Shown piece after piece: positions 7,949-17,413 of a DNA stretch of 64,000 bases. How positions within the stretch are numbered: the stretch's first letter is position 1; every line of letters starts with the position of its first letter. The position numbers and the translations under genes were made by a program. The notes under the pieces are model-generated. The model searched no databases and was not told where the DNA came from. It saw only the letters and a list, made by a program, of their open reading frames with translations. The stretch spans positions 24,313 to 88,312 of the forward strand of contig NZ_JH414507.1 of assembly GCF_000238075.1 (NCBI RefSeq). The letters run 5' to 3'. This DNA is from Oribacterium asaccharolyticum ACB7 (lineage in GTDB: Bacteria; Bacillota; Clostridia; Lachnospirales; Lachnospiraceae).

Positions 7949-10111
7949 CTATTCCTGCAAGCGAAATTTGGATACCAGCTTGTCTAGTAAGGAGGCCTGA
8001 GCGGAAAGCTCTTCAGAGGATGCGGCACTTTCCTCCGCTGTAGCGGAATTCGTCTGTACTACGGAAGAAATCTGTTCCATCCCTCTCGTCAGCTGTCCCA
8101 CACTCTGTGATTCGCGCTCCGTTTCTTTGGTGATTTCAAAAATCATATCATTGATCTTTCCTGCGCGCTCTACCACGGTAGAAAGCGATTCTCCGGTTTC
8201 TCTTGTAATTCTTGCTCCGCGCTCTACCGCATCCTTGGTTTCCTCAATGAGTTCTCCGGTATTTTGTGCAGCTTTAGCCGATTTCTGTGCCAGATTTCCT
8301 ACCTCGTCCGCTACAACGGCAAAGCCTTTTCCTGCTGCTCCGGCTCTTGCCGCTTCAATAGCTGCGTTGAGAGAAAGAATATTGGTCTGGAAAGCAATGT
8401 CGTCAATCGTTTTGATGATTTTGCCGATTTCATTGGATTTCTCCGTAATCTCCGCCATTGCCTTGGACATTTCCTCCATCTTTTGCGTACTGAGCATAAC
8501 GGCCTGTCCCGCCATCTGACTTAAATTCTTGGCATCCTCCGCCTTCTTCGTTGTACTCTTAATGGATTCGGCTATTTCGTTCATCCCTGCAGAGATTTCT
8601 TCAACGGAAGAAGCCTGCTCGGTAGCTCCCTGAGACAGCGACTGTGCTGCAGCAGAAACCTGCTCCGAGCTTTCGCTTACTTCGCCTGCAGACTTTTGGA
8701 TTTCCAGCATAGCCGAATTCAAAGCTGTACGAATATCCTGCATCGATAGCATTAAGGGACGATAGTCTCCCCTATATTTTTCTTCATTATTCAGGTCAAT
8801 CCGGAAGTTTCCTTGAGACAGCTCTGCCAGCTTCTCCTGTAAATCGGAAGTGATGTCCTTGATATGGTCCATTACCTCCTGGAAGCCCTTTCCGATCTGT
8901 CCGATTTCATCTTCTTTTACATAAGATACTCTCTCGCTGAAATCCCCTCTGGAAACCTTCTGTCCGATTCTGGCAATGCCTTCCAGCGGCTTCAAGGTCT
9001 TCTTAATCATAAGATAAATGCCCGTTACAATCAGTGCGATACCAACTCCTGCAAGAGCAAAACATAGCATCATAATTCGCGTTATTGGCGCTCTGAATTC
9101 CCCATTATGGACGGAAAGAACAATCCACCATACATTTCCCATAATGTCCGTCGGAACGTAATAAGTTCTTCTGGTTTTGTCCTGTTCGGTCTGCTCTAAA
9201 AGCACAAAGGGCTTTCCCTTGGCCATTTCCGTCTCAAGCTTCTGAAACTGCTTTTCTCCTTTTTCTTCGGAAAAAGATTTTCCGATTAAGTCCTTATTTT
9301 TATTGAAAACAATATTTTGTTTCTCATCCACAACCTCGGTTTCCATGCCGGGATAGCGACTGTCGGTCTGTTCTGCGGAAGCGAACAGATTAACATCTAC
9401 CTCCAGTAAAACGGCACCCACGAATTTACCCTTCGAAATAACCGGACTCGAAATCGTAACCACCTTCATCTTATCGGGTGTGGACTCGTACACATCCGTA
9501 ATCACGGTCTTCTCCCGTTCCTTGGTTTCCGCATAATAGGGCTTATCTTTAAATTCTTCATAGGGATAATTGATGATGCTTCTATTCTGAACATTTGCTT
9601 TCCCGATATAGGGGGCATAATTCTCCACCCCGTCAAGAAAGGCATTCGGCTCAAAAAACACGCCCGCTCCCGTCACATACTCGTTTGCGTTCACAACACC
9701 GCTAAGAGAGGCAATCAGTACCGACTCCGCATTGTACTGCAGGGAGCTTATGGATTTATTCACGACACGGGATCGAAAGCTGGACTCCTTCATCGGAATA
9801 ACTGCTTGTTTTTCCTGATTTAAGTCCAAAACCGTCCAAGCGGGAGCTGCATTGTTCCCCATTTCCCGAATTCCGCTGTCAATAATAGAAGAAACGCCTT
9901 CCATTTTGGAAATGATTGCGGACAGCTCTTCACCGGAAGCTTTCGCCTTATCTTCCATATTTTGATCCATGGCATCCGTGAAAGAGAGCCTCGTTAAACG
10001 AAGGGTTCCGAAATTCACAATACTGATGCCGACGAAGGTCAAAATCCCCAGCAAAATGGACATTCTCACCGAAAGCTTCATGGTTTTTCTGCTTCCTTGT
10101 ATCTTCCCCAT
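7949..10111 (-). CDS. Methyl-accepting chemotaxis protein with dCACHE-like sensor
   Basis: 720 residues from the chosen start. TM1 lies at about 16-40 and a large extracytoplasmic domain spans about 41-330. Phrases such as [17 protein letters not shown] and [20 protein letters not shown] are characteristic of double-CACHE sensors. TM2 (about 340-365) and HAMP follow, then a signalling domain with the tip motif [20 protein letters not shown] (about 570-590). The start at 10111 is set by AAGGAGAAGAAAT; a longer reading to 10138 lacks one. dCACHE receptors usually bind amino acids or other small organic ligands. The terminal residues (K-F-R-L-Q-E) show no methyltransferase tether. Confidence 0.92.
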   Translation of the reverse strand: MGKIQGSRKTMKLSVRMSILLGILTFVGISIVNFGTLRLTRLSFTDAMDQNMEDKAKASGEELSAIISKMEGVSSIIDSGIREMGNNAAPAWTVLDLNQEKQAVIPMKESSFRSRVVNKSISSLQYNAESVLIASLSGVVNANEYVTGAGVFFEPNAFLDGVENYAPYIGKANVQNRSIINYPYEEFKDKPYYAETKEREKTVITDVYESTPDKMKVVTISSPVISKGKFVGAVLLEVDVNLFASAEQTDSRYPGMETEVVDEKQNIVFNKNKDLIGKSFSEEKGEKQFQKLETEMAKGKPFVLLEQTEQDKTRRTYYVPTDIMGNVWWIVLSVHNGEFRAPITRIMMLCFALAGVGIALIVTGIYLMIKKTLKPLEGIARIGQKVSRGDFSERVSYVKEDEIGQIGKGFQEVMDHIKDITSDLQEKLAELSQGNFRIDLNNEEKYRGDYRPLMLSMQDIRTALNSAMLEIQKSAGEVSESSEQVSAAAQSLSQGATEQASSVEEISAGMNEIAESIKSTTKKAEDAKNLSQMAGQAVMLSTQKMEEMSKAMAEITEKSNEIGKIIKTIDDIAFQTNILSLNAAIEAARAGAAGKGFAVVADEVGNLAQKSAKAAQNTGELIEETKDAVERGARITRETGESLSTVVERAGKINDMIFEITKETERESQSVGQLTRGMEQISSVVQTNSATAEESAASSEELSAQASLLDKLVSKFRLQE

Positions 10112-10253
10112 ATTTCTTCTCCTTAATGCACGAACCAAACAAACTATAATTCTATCGCCTTATTTTGCCAAAAAATAAGAAAAAATATTATTATTGTTTC
10201 AATAAATCCCCATTGTCTCTTTTTGTTCTTCCAATTCTCGAGGAAGCGGATTA

Positions 10254-10299
10254 AAAAAGACCGATAAAATCCGGTCAACACCGGTTTATCGGTCTTTTT
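10254..10299. terminator. Bidirectional terminator
   Basis: AAAAAGACCGATAAA (10254-10268) pairs with 10285-10299, with an inner CCGGT-CAAC-ACCGG stem. T runs flank it on both strands. It separates the seven-gene surface cluster from the downstream chemoreceptor. Confidence 0.92.
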
Positions 10300-10300
10300 A

Positions 10301-10329
10301 GCAAAAATGACTCTACAGCCCCTTTTTGC
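10301..10329 (-). terminator. Degenerate GGGGCTGTA hairpin
   Basis: GCAAAAA (10301-10307) pairs with TTTTTGC (10323-10329), enclosing GGGGCTGTAGAGTCA on the minus strand, a variant of the arm in the 1895 and 7242 terminators. It is the first hairpin after the YARHG gene stop and is backed up by the 10254 terminator. Confidence 0.55.
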
Positions 10330-10353
10330 CAGCACTTGTTTTACTGCTCTTTT

Positions 10354-11724
10354 TTAATGGAAAGTCTTCAAATAATCTACATTCTGTTTCTCTATCGCGG
10401 ACATTTGCGGATAAATACTGTCCATCTGCGGATTTCGTACGGGATTGTTTCTGTACCAGGCATATTGATTAAAGTAATCATTTAGCGCCTGGTCCTTAAA
10501 GACGTATCCGTGGCGGGCATACATTTCATTGACCACCATCTGGGTAACACTTCTTTCACCGGGGAAGTAAGTGTTTGGATAGACTGTCATCAGGGCATCC
10601 ACATCCTGCTTTGTGATAAGACGACTTGCACTGAAAGAGCATATATAATCTCCGGAACTTGCAATTGCAGCTCCGCTCATGGTTCCGCCCCCATACGCTT
10701 CCGCACCGGGAACTGCAGCTTGCGCTTCGGTCTCCTCCGGTGCAGCGGTTTCCGGTGCAGCCGTAGTTTCTTCGATAAGACCTGAAACGGTATAGCTCAT
10801 TTCTGTCTTGGAAGGAAGAATTCCGCATTTCTCCAGGTAGTAAGACGGATCCTTCTTCAAGCTGATCGTTACCGTGTCTCCATTACTTAAATTGCTGTTC
10901 GGCTCAATCGTAAAGTCTTCCGCTTCGATTCCTTCCGGAAAATCCTCGAGGTTGATATACCCCTGTCCGTTCGCATAGCCTACAGTCTGTATATCGATTT
11001 TCTTGAAAATATCCTCTTCTGTCGCTTTTTCATCAATATGCGCTTTTACTTTCTTGTCTGCATACTTAAACTTACAGTTCAGGTAGGAGGACAGCTCCTC
11101 TTCATTAATATCCCACTTATATTCGATTTGCTCTCCGTCCGAGATTCCTTCCGTCTTTTCCAGTGCGGGCGGAGAAACAGCCTCTTCCAGATAATCTACC
11201 GGAGAGTCATATTTTCTGGAAATTCCGTCTTCTTTTGCGGCATTTGTAAAATGCAGTTTATCTCCGTAATCGCCTTCCAGTGCTTTCCAGTCAATCTCCG
11301 TTACGCCCTTGGCATAACCGCTCGGTCCCTCAAAGCGAACATTCAGGTAGCCGTCAAGGGGAATACTCACTTTTTTAAAGAAGTTTAAATACCCCCATAC
11401 TGCTCCGCCTCCAAGAAGAAGCAGGAAAATAAAGAAAAGAATCAGAGGAAGAAGACAGCCTTTTTTCTTCTTCGGCTTCTCCACGGGTATCGGTTCCGGA
11501 ATCTTCGGAAGAGGGGGCTCCACAATTCTCTCCTGCGGTACTGCCGCCATTTTAGGAGGAAGCGAGTCCGCTTGCTTCATTTGTACATTTTCCGGCTTTT
11601 GCTCCGGGGAAGCGGGACTCGGTGCGGAATGCGCTGCATTCTCCTCTCCCTCCAGTCTTTTTCCGCAGCGACCGCAAAAGACAGCGCCATCTTCATTTTT
11701 AAATCCACAATATCCACAAAACAT
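10354..11724 (-). CDS. Zinc-ribbon, single-TM protein with YARHG domain
   Basis: 456 residues. A zinc ribbon (M-F-C-G-Y-C-G-F ... F-C-G-R-C-G-K-R, residues 1-24) leads into a low-complexity Pro/Ala/Glu linker, a Lys-rich stop and one TM helix (about 92-115). The extracytoplasmic region carries repeated-looking beta segments (L-N-V-R-F-E-G-P-S-G-Y-A, N-S-N-L-S-N-G-D-T-V-T-I), a Thr/Ala/Glu spacer, and a C-terminal YARHG domain (M-Y-A-R-H-G-Y-V-F, then Y-A-W-Y-R-N-N-P). YARHG modules are extracellular and thought to bind the cell wall or its precursors; the function is not well established. The start 11724 is set by AAAAGGAG. Last gene of the seven-gene cluster, 48 bases after the pseudo-lipase gene. 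Confidence 0.88.
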   Translation of the reverse strand: MFCGYCGFKNEDGAVFCGRCGKRLEGEENAAHSAPSPASPEQKPENVQMKQADSLPPKMAAVPQERIVEPPLPKIPEPIPVEKPKKKKGCLLPLILFFIFLLLLGGGAVWGYLNFFKKVSIPLDGYLNVRFEGPSGYAKGVTEIDWKALEGDYGDKLHFTNAAKEDGISRKYDSPVDYLEEAVSPPALEKTEGISDGEQIEYKWDINEEELSSYLNCKFKYADKKVKAHIDEKATEEDIFKKIDIQTVGYANGQGYINLEDFPEGIEAEDFTIEPNSNLSNGDTVTISLKKDPSYYLEKCGILPSKTEMSYTVSGLIEETTAAPETAAPEETEAQAAVPGAEAYGGGTMSGAAIASSGDYICSFSASRLITKQDVDALMTVYPNTYFPGERSVTQMVVNEMYARHGYVFKDQALNDYFNQYAWYRNNPVRNPQMDSIYPQMSAIEKQNVDYLKTFH

Positions 11725-11772
11725 CCCATACTCCTTTTCATTCACCCTGTAAGCCATATGTTCCGGACGATT

Positions 11773-14595
11773 TTAGCGCTTTTCCTTTTTCAAACTCTTC
11801 CCGCTCTTTATCCTGTAACATAGAGTGAGGAGGAGGCATACGACAAAGGCTGTCGTAAAGATGATGCACAGTTTTGAAAAGGCAAAGAACAAGCTGAGCT
11901 TGCCATTTGGCAATACCTGCCCTACCGCAATTTCCATGTCCTTTCCGTAAAAAAGCCGCTCTAAAGTATTTCGCCATTTTCTACGAATAATATATAACTT
12001 ACCGGGCTTTTTTGCATCAGGAATTATTTCCATAAAATAAACTCGTTTTTCATGAATCGGAAAATCTTCAAATTGCCGGATTTCCTCTTCCTCCCCCTCA
12101 CTAAGCACGGCCTCTTCCAGGGAAAGTTCTTCTTCCTTTACCCCCTTTATACACAAAGAGAAAGGAAGATCTTTCGGAGCAAGCAGGTAACGCTTTGACC
12201 CTTCTTTATAGAATCGGACGGGACTGTTTTTTCCATATTGTACCCCCAAGTTCCCGCTGATTGCCATCGGTCTGCCCTTTTCATCCAAAGCTTCTATTTC
12301 CGCATCTCCCGAAAGAGAAACCCGGCGATATTCCTTATCCCGCTTTGTTTTCTTCTTCGGCTCTTCCTTATCGAGTTTTTTCATCATCTCGCTAAGATTA
12401 TGATTTTCAGCAGAACCGCCCCCCTTAAAGAAGTAATTGCTTCCATATCGGAAAAAGTCCGAGGGATATTGTACCGATAAATCCTCCGTATTTAAAATAT
12501 TAAAGATGGGCAAAGAATCATCCGCCTGTTTCTTGGACACAAAGTTCGGTGCATTAAAACTATAAACGCGCACGGAAGAGCTGTCCCAGCCGTTATCCAG
12601 GAATTTTTTTCCAAGCGCATCCGCCACGGCACCGCACCTTCCCTCTCCGCTGATAAAAACAAGATAGGAAGTCTTCTTCGCGATAGTGTAAGGATTGTCC
12701 ACGGAAAAAGCATCATATAAGCTTGAAAATTCTTCGTAAATTGCCTCGCTGTCTCTTTCCATTTCCGCCTGCATGCTCCGGAAGTCAAGCGGCAAATGAT
12801 ATTCCGTCTTATCAGCTCCGAGAGAAATCAGAAACAGCATTCTCTCCTCATAAGGACTGTAGTCATCTTCCAAGTAGCTGTATCGAGTTGCCGCAAAGCT
12901 CGCCCTGGTGTTCGGATGCATGGAATCATAGCCGTCATGTGTCTCTATTTTCCCGAAGGATAATGTCTTGTAACAATCTTCTATTTCTTTCTTTCCGTTC
13001 TTTACCGCCTCACTAAGAACGGACGCCAGCTTCGCTTCATCCGCATTATACTCTCCGCCATTTCCGGAAAACATGCGCTTTGTATTCCAATAAAAACTGA
13101 TGGAAACCGGAGCCTTCATGATGTAGGAGCCCAGATGCTTTTCTTTGTCTTCTTCCGTAAGATATTCTCTTACATCAAAATGCGCATCGTCCTCCGCCTT
13201 GGTAACAATCTTTGCCTTATGTACAACCTCGCTGTATTCCACGTTGTATAGATTGGTATCTATCGTATTCAGTTGCACAAATGCAGGCCACCCCATATCC
13301 ATGATTTCGCTTAGCGTAACAAACTGCAGTCTTCTTGCAGGCGATACGGTTGTTGCCTGAAAAAGTCCGTCATCCTCACAGAGCTTATCATATTCTATGA
13401 CCTGATCGGAATTCCCGTTATAATCCTCTTCCTCCGTATACGTTGCGACATCCGTTTCTTTAATCTCATTCCCGTCAATGTAGCAGTATTGAATCCGATA
13501 TAAATCCTTGTCCTCGAAGCCGTCTCCATCCGTATCAACTCCCTCTCCTCTTCTCCAGTAATGGAAATAAAGACCGGGATAGTCAGGGTCTGCAGTATGG
13601 CTGGCTCCGAATGTCATGCCGTAACTGTCCATTCCCCCTTCAAGCTCTTGAAATCCGTCTCCGGTATATTTGATCACCTTCGCATAAGAATAGGTACCAT
13701 ACGTCTCGTTGTTGCCGATAATGAGCTCCGGGACATTATCTCCGTCCATATCCCAAAGTGCCATAACCGGATCCGCCGTATCGTACAAAACAGAGAGCTG
13801 CTGCCTCTCCTGAACAACATATTGAAAAAAGGCCTGAGACCATTCGGGAACTTCTTTTTCCGCCTCCTCTTTCATTTCCACGGAGGCATTTTCCTTTAGA
13901 TAAGACAGCGTCTTCGCATAAGGCATCGCGGTCTCTTGGTGCTTTCTCTCATAGCTAAACAGAGCTAAGCTTTCATCCTGCAGATTCGAAAATAGGATTT
14001 CTGCATAGTCCTCATTTTTCCGAATCCGCTCTTCCGTCGCACTTTCTTTGTTGTCCTGTGCAAATTCTTCCGTGAGCTGCACATAACTCTCCGAATCGCC
14101 CTCTTGAAAATAATAAAACAGAGCATTACTATCCTCTACCTTGTACAGGCAGTAATGATCCCCCTGTCCTTTCTTGTCCCATCCGGCATTCTGATAAACC
14201 TTATGCAGGCTTCCGTCATAATAGGAATAGATGGTCAGAACGGCATCTTCCGTACCATCCTCCGCCGTCCCCGCCTTAAAGTAGAGCAGATCCTTCACGC
14301 CGTCTCCGTTAATATCGCTGAATGCAATAGACGGGGAGCCCTCCTCTACCGCGTCGGACTCTCCGTTTTCATCGGAAGATTCATTTCCCCAATTATACTG
14401 TAAGATGGCTTTTTTCTCAGAAAGCAGAATCGGCAAATAAGCTTGATAAGCCTCTTCGTTTACGACCTGCTCCCGCTCCTCTTCCGTGTGCTCCTCCAGC
14501 GGAAGAGACTTCGTGGTTCCGGTTCGAACGGCACAATAAAACAGTCCTAGAAGACAAAGTACGGAAAGAACGGGAAAGACTCTGTTTTTCTTCAT
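11773..14595 (-). CDS. Exported multidomain protein with degenerate lipase-3-like domain
   Basis: 940 residues. A signal-anchor-like N-terminus (MKKNRVFPVLSVLCLLGLFY) is followed by Asp-rich calcium-loop motifs (S-D-I-N-G-D-G-V-K-D-L, W-D-M-D-G-D-N-V-P-E-L, D-T-D-G-D-G-F-E-D) typical of FG-GAP/VCBS-like repeats. An alpha/beta-hydrolase-like domain (about 640-715) has V-F-I-S-G-E-G-R-C-G-A-V-A where class-3 lipases have G-H-S-R-G-G-A, so the nucleophile Ser is Gly652. F-N-I-L-N-T-E-D-L and E-N-H-N-L-S appear to retain the Asp and His positions. A C-terminal TM helix (about 905-930) and basic tail anchor it. An in-frame extension to 14985 is rejected because it overlaps the next gene; AAAAGGGG supports 14595. 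Catalysis is doubtful; binding or scaffolding is likelier. Confidence 0.85.
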   Translation of the reverse strand: MKKNRVFPVLSVLCLLGLFYCAVRTGTTKSLPLEEHTEEEREQVVNEEAYQAYLPILLSEKKAILQYNWGNESSDENGESDAVEEGSPSIAFSDINGDGVKDLLYFKAGTAEDGTEDAVLTIYSYYDGSLHKVYQNAGWDKKGQGDHYCLYKVEDSNALFYYFQEGDSESYVQLTEEFAQDNKESATEERIRKNEDYAEILFSNLQDESLALFSYERKHQETAMPYAKTLSYLKENASVEMKEEAEKEVPEWSQAFFQYVVQERQQLSVLYDTADPVMALWDMDGDNVPELIIGNNETYGTYSYAKVIKYTGDGFQELEGGMDSYGMTFGASHTADPDYPGLYFHYWRRGEGVDTDGDGFEDKDLYRIQYCYIDGNEIKETDVATYTEEEDYNGNSDQVIEYDKLCEDDGLFQATTVSPARRLQFVTLSEIMDMGWPAFVQLNTIDTNLYNVEYSEVVHKAKIVTKAEDDAHFDVREYLTEEDKEKHLGSYIMKAPVSISFYWNTKRMFSGNGGEYNADEAKLASVLSEAVKNGKKEIEDCYKTLSFGKIETHDGYDSMHPNTRASFAATRYSYLEDDYSPYEERMLFLISLGADKTEYHLPLDFRSMQAEMERDSEAIYEEFSSLYDAFSVDNPYTIAKKTSYLVFISGEGRCGAVADALGKKFLDNGWDSSSVRVYSFNAPNFVSKKQADDSLPIFNILNTEDLSVQYPSDFFRYGSNYFFKGGGSAENHNLSEMMKKLDKEEPKKKTKRDKEYRRVSLSGDAEIEALDEKGRPMAISGNLGVQYGKNSPVRFYKEGSKRYLLAPKDLPFSLCIKGVKEEELSLEEAVLSEGEEEEIRQFEDFPIHEKRVYFMEIIPDAKKPGKLYIIRRKWRNTLERLFYGKDMEIAVGQVLPNGKLSLFFAFSKLCIIFTTAFVVCLLLTLCYRIKSGKSLKKEKR

Positions 14596-14627
14596 ACTTA
14601 AACCCCTTTTCAAGTCATTTTCTATCC

Positions 14628-15041
14628 CTAATAGTTGAAAAATGATTGATAGATAAAGTACTGCATCGCGATATTTCCAATGTAGAGCAGAATCAGAAGC
14701 ACAAATCCAAGGAATGCCCCTTTTCCGGAAGCTTTGGCACGCTTCGGGTATTCCCTTCTCCAGATAAAGAATAAAATCAAGCCGACCGGGAAAAGAAGAA
14801 AGCCGAGTACAGCCCAGCCGAAAGTCCCTCCTTCTACCGGAGCATTTTTTACGGGACTTTTCTGCATCTTCTCCGACGGAATGATGCTTTCCTGCAAGTT
14901 TATCGCCTGCGGAGTCGCAACGGCTTCTTTCGGTGTCCGTACTGCTTCTACCGGAGTCCACACCGCTTCGATTTTCGTGCCACATTGCTGACAGAAAAGC
15001 ATCCCCTCTTTTACCTCATGATTACAATTGGGACATCTCAT
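14628..15041 (-). CDS. Zinc-ribbon membrane protein
   Basis: 137 residues. Four cysteines in M-R-C-P-N-C-N-H and F-C-Q-Q-C-G-T-K (residues 3-22) form a zinc ribbon. A short repeat-like segment (T-P-V-E-A-V-R-T-P-K-E-A-V-A-T-P) follows, then two TM helices (about 73-92 and 107-128) separated by a basic loop W-R-R-E-Y-P-K-R-A-K-A. Small zinc-ribbon membrane proteins are abundant in Clostridia and mostly uncharacterised. It sits inside the surface cluster, 32 bases before the pseudo-lipase gene, and shares the zinc-ribbon-plus-TM theme with the last gene of the cluster. AAAAGGAG precedes the start. Confidence 0.85.
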   Translation of the reverse strand: MRCPNCNHEVKEGMLFCQQCGTKIEAVWTPVEAVRTPKEAVATPQAINLQESIIPSEKMQKSPVKNAPVEGGTFGWAVLGFLLFPVGLILFFIWRREYPKRAKASGKGAFLGFVLLILLYIGNIAMQYFIYQSFFNY

Positions 15042-15131
15042 ACATTCTCCTTTTCAAATGATTTCCATACGCTTTTTCAAGATTATGAAGAAAAACTGCT
15101 AAGCTGTTCTCGAATAAAATGATTTCTATCT

Positions 15132-16466
15132 TCAATCCATATCGTGTATGCCATACAAAGAAAAACCTCCGAATTTCGGTTTTAAAATCCAGTTCCCCTT
15201 TTTATCTATCACGCCGTAAAGTCCGTTTTTCTCTACTACAGCATAACTTCCGTCCTCAGCAAAAGCATACGCGTCATCATATTTGAAAGGAATCAATATA
15301 GAGTGATCCCAATCAATATAGCCCATTTTCCAGACATCATTTTTTTTCGTATAGGCAGGTAGCGGATTTCCTTTCGATAAATCGGAATCATAGTTCAGCA
15401 CAATTTCGTCCTCTTTCCAATCCGTGAAAACTACATTTCCCTTTAGATCCATCACAACATAGTCCACGCGTCCACTCTCTTCCCATTCCTTTTTTTCCGC
15501 TATCACGTATCCATAATCAGACTTGTAAAGACTGGAGTATTCCGGTTCTATTACCCAGTTATACTGTTTATCTACAATACCGTAGAACTCATCCTCTCCC
15601 TTCTGAATTTTGGCTAATGCATATCCATCCCTATCAAAGGGCTCTAAGTATTTATATTCCGGACTAATTGCCTCCCCCTTCTCGTTGACAGCTACACAAC
15701 TGTCGTTGATATATTCCGGATAACCCTCCGAAAAATCAAGATATTCATTTTCCGTCCAGAAATCGTCTTCTCCATCTCCATACCACTTGGCCATCACGAT
15801 TTCTACTTCTTCATTAAATGGGTATTTCTTTCCCTTTTTATCAATATAGAACCAGTCCCTATTCTCTTCCGTTTCCTTTACCAAGGCCTTTCCGTCATGA
15901 AACAAAAAAGCACCCTTGTATGGCCCGAAGACTTTTTCCCCCTCCTCATTCAGAAACCAGTACTCCCCTGTCTCCATATCTTCGGCGCAGGCAAAGCCTT
16001 CTTTAAAATAAGAAATAGTCCTATAAATCGGCTCTACAATAAACTTCCCTCTCCTGTCGATGATTCCGAAGCCCCCCTCCGGCTCCTTCACTGCAGTGCT
16101 TCCGTTAATAAAGCTACCTGCCTCCATAAATTTCGGTTTGATGACTGTCTTTCCGTGCACGTCAATGTAGCCCCACAATTCCGTGTCGGCATCCTGCACG
16201 GCTGCATAGCCTTCTCTAAAAGGCTTTACTGCTAAATATTGCGCCTTGATGACCCATTCTCCCTCTTTATTAATATAGCCTCCCCTTCCCTCCTTGTCAT
16301 AGGCACGGTGAGGCGCTCCCGCAAAAAGCTTTTCATATGCAGTTAGAGAGTCTTCTACGGCTTTTTTACTGAATTTGGGAGTAAGGAATCTTTTATCGCA
16401 TACGGATAAGAAGAAGAAAACCGCAGTGCATAGAAAAAAGCCAAGTGCTAAACGTTCTTTTCGCAT
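15132..16466 (-). CDS. WG-repeat surface protein
   Basis: 444 residues. An N-terminal signal or anchor helix (about 5-25) precedes nine or ten tandem repeats of about 35-45 residues with cores such as G-Y-I-N-K-E-G-E-W-V-I-K, G-Y-I-D-V-H-G-K-T-V-I-K-P-K-F and G-V-I-D-K-K-G-N-W-I-L-K-P-K-F. These are WG repeats, which form beta-rich modules on bacterial surfaces; their ligands are mostly unknown. The middle repeats have diverged and include an acidic stretch (Y-G-D-G-E-D-D-F-W-T-E-N). No catalytic signature is visible. Fourth gene of the surface cluster, 33 bases after the transglutaminase gene. Confidence 0.88.
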   Translation of the reverse strand: MRKERLALGFFLCTAVFFFLSVCDKRFLTPKFSKKAVEDSLTAYEKLFAGAPHRAYDKEGRGGYINKEGEWVIKAQYLAVKPFREGYAAVQDADTELWGYIDVHGKTVIKPKFMEAGSFINGSTAVKEPEGGFGIIDRRGKFIVEPIYRTISYFKEGFACAEDMETGEYWFLNEEGEKVFGPYKGAFLFHDGKALVKETEENRDWFYIDKKGKKYPFNEEVEIVMAKWYGDGEDDFWTENEYLDFSEGYPEYINDSCVAVNEKGEAISPEYKYLEPFDRDGYALAKIQKGEDEFYGIVDKQYNWVIEPEYSSLYKSDYGYVIAEKKEWEESGRVDYVVMDLKGNVVFTDWKEDEIVLNYDSDLSKGNPLPAYTKKNDVWKMGYIDWDHSILIPFKYDDAYAFAEDGSYAVVEKNGLYGVIDKKGNWILKPKFGGFSLYGIHDMD

Positions 16467-16499
16467 GAAAACATCCTCTTTTATCTATCTTTCAATAAA

Positions 16500-17396
16500 T
16501 TAATATACTTTATAGGAATCTCTTGCAGTGTGGTCTCCTGCCATCTCCGATTCCGTACATAAAAAGTAGTTGTAGCGAAGAACATCTTTTCCGGCATCGT
16601 TGACCGGATCATCCCATGTGCAATCTACATACAGCCAGGTATCATCCAAGAGCACCCTGTTCCAAGCATGTCCACTATCTCTACCCTCTACCCTTCCGTC
16701 CACCATCTCATGCTCAATTCCCAAAACGTACATAAAGTAGTCAAAGGTTTCCGCATAGCCCTGGCAAACTGCCTTCCCCTTCAACATCAATCCTTCGATA
16801 TGATAAGACTCATCCGGAATCGTACCCCTATCATAATTCTCCTTATCATATTTTGTGTGATTCACAATCCAGTCATGTACCGCCTTAATTTTTTCTCTGT
16901 CCGTCATGGAATCGTTCGTGATTTGGGCTGCAACGTCAAAAATCATGCCCTTGGCCTTTGTGCTGTCAGCCTCATAAGGAAGGCCGTAGCCTTTTCTGTT
17001 TTCCAACAATCCGTGCTCCAGAAAATGCGTCCTCAGCGCTTCCGGATCCGTGCCTATCGCAGCCGCAACATCGGGATTCTCTCTCGCATAGCGTTCCGTA
17101 TCCAGATTTTCCGCGTTCCAGCCCCACATATAAATGGATTGTCTGTCCGGTCTATTATAGAGGCAGTGCGCCAAACGCCCCTCCTCTTTTCCGCTATTGG
17201 CATAATGTTCATAGAGCTTGTCCCGATCATAGCCATAGGCAGCATAGAGGTCCGGATTCTCATCGGCATAACGAACATAGTCCATGGTATCTTTATCAAT
17301 TCGGTCAGGGAAATACGCATAGCTTTTCATATTGCACAAAAACGGAAGCAGTACCAGTAGGGCCCCACAGATTCTTCTTTTTACACATTTTTTCAT
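16500..17396 (-). CDS. Exported transglutaminase-like protein with NPDV-type repeats
   Basis: 298 residues with a signal peptide ending near S-Y-A-Y (about residue 28). Two roughly 45-residue repeats follow (V-R-Y-A-D-E-N-P-D-L-Y-A-A and T-E-R-Y-A-R-E-N-P-D-V-A-A-A, each ending in H-Y/F-x-x-x-G-x-x-E-x-R), a module found on secreted proteins. The C-terminal half is a transglutaminase-like domain with the papain-like triad: Cys in G-K-A-V-C-Q-G-Y-A-E, His in G-H-A-W-N-R-V and Asp in Y-V-D-C-T-W-D-D-P. Such domains act as proteases, amidases or crosslinkers on peptide or wall substrates. The start 17396 is preferred to 17423 because the longer form would overlap the preceding gene and GGAGAGG fits. 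The catalytic residues are intact. Confidence 0.9.
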   Translation of the reverse strand: MKKCVKRRICGALLVLLPFLCNMKSYAYFPDRIDKDTMDYVRYADENPDLYAAYGYDRDKLYEHYANSGKEEGRLAHCLYNRPDRQSIYMWGWNAENLDTERYARENPDVAAAIGTDPEALRTHFLEHGLLENRKGYGLPYEADSTKAKGMIFDVAAQITNDSMTDREKIKAVHDWIVNHTKYDKENYDRGTIPDESYHIEGLMLKGKAVCQGYAETFDYFMYVLGIEHEMVDGRVEGRDSGHAWNRVLLDDTWLYVDCTWDDPVNDAGKDVLRYNYFLCTESEMAGDHTARDSYKVY

Positions 17397-17413
17397 CTTG
17401 TTTCCCCTCTCCT

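Noticed and set aside
10261-10268. CCGATAAA as a second sigma-D -10 box
   Set aside because: It is an arm of the bidirectional terminator and has no matching TAAA 15 bases upstream in a useful orientation.
14596-14985. 390-base N-terminal extension of the pseudo-lipase reading frame
   Set aside because: It runs out of frame through the zinc-ribbon gene at 14628-15041, has no ribosome site at its start, and a good signal-anchor start with AAAAGGGG exists at 14595.
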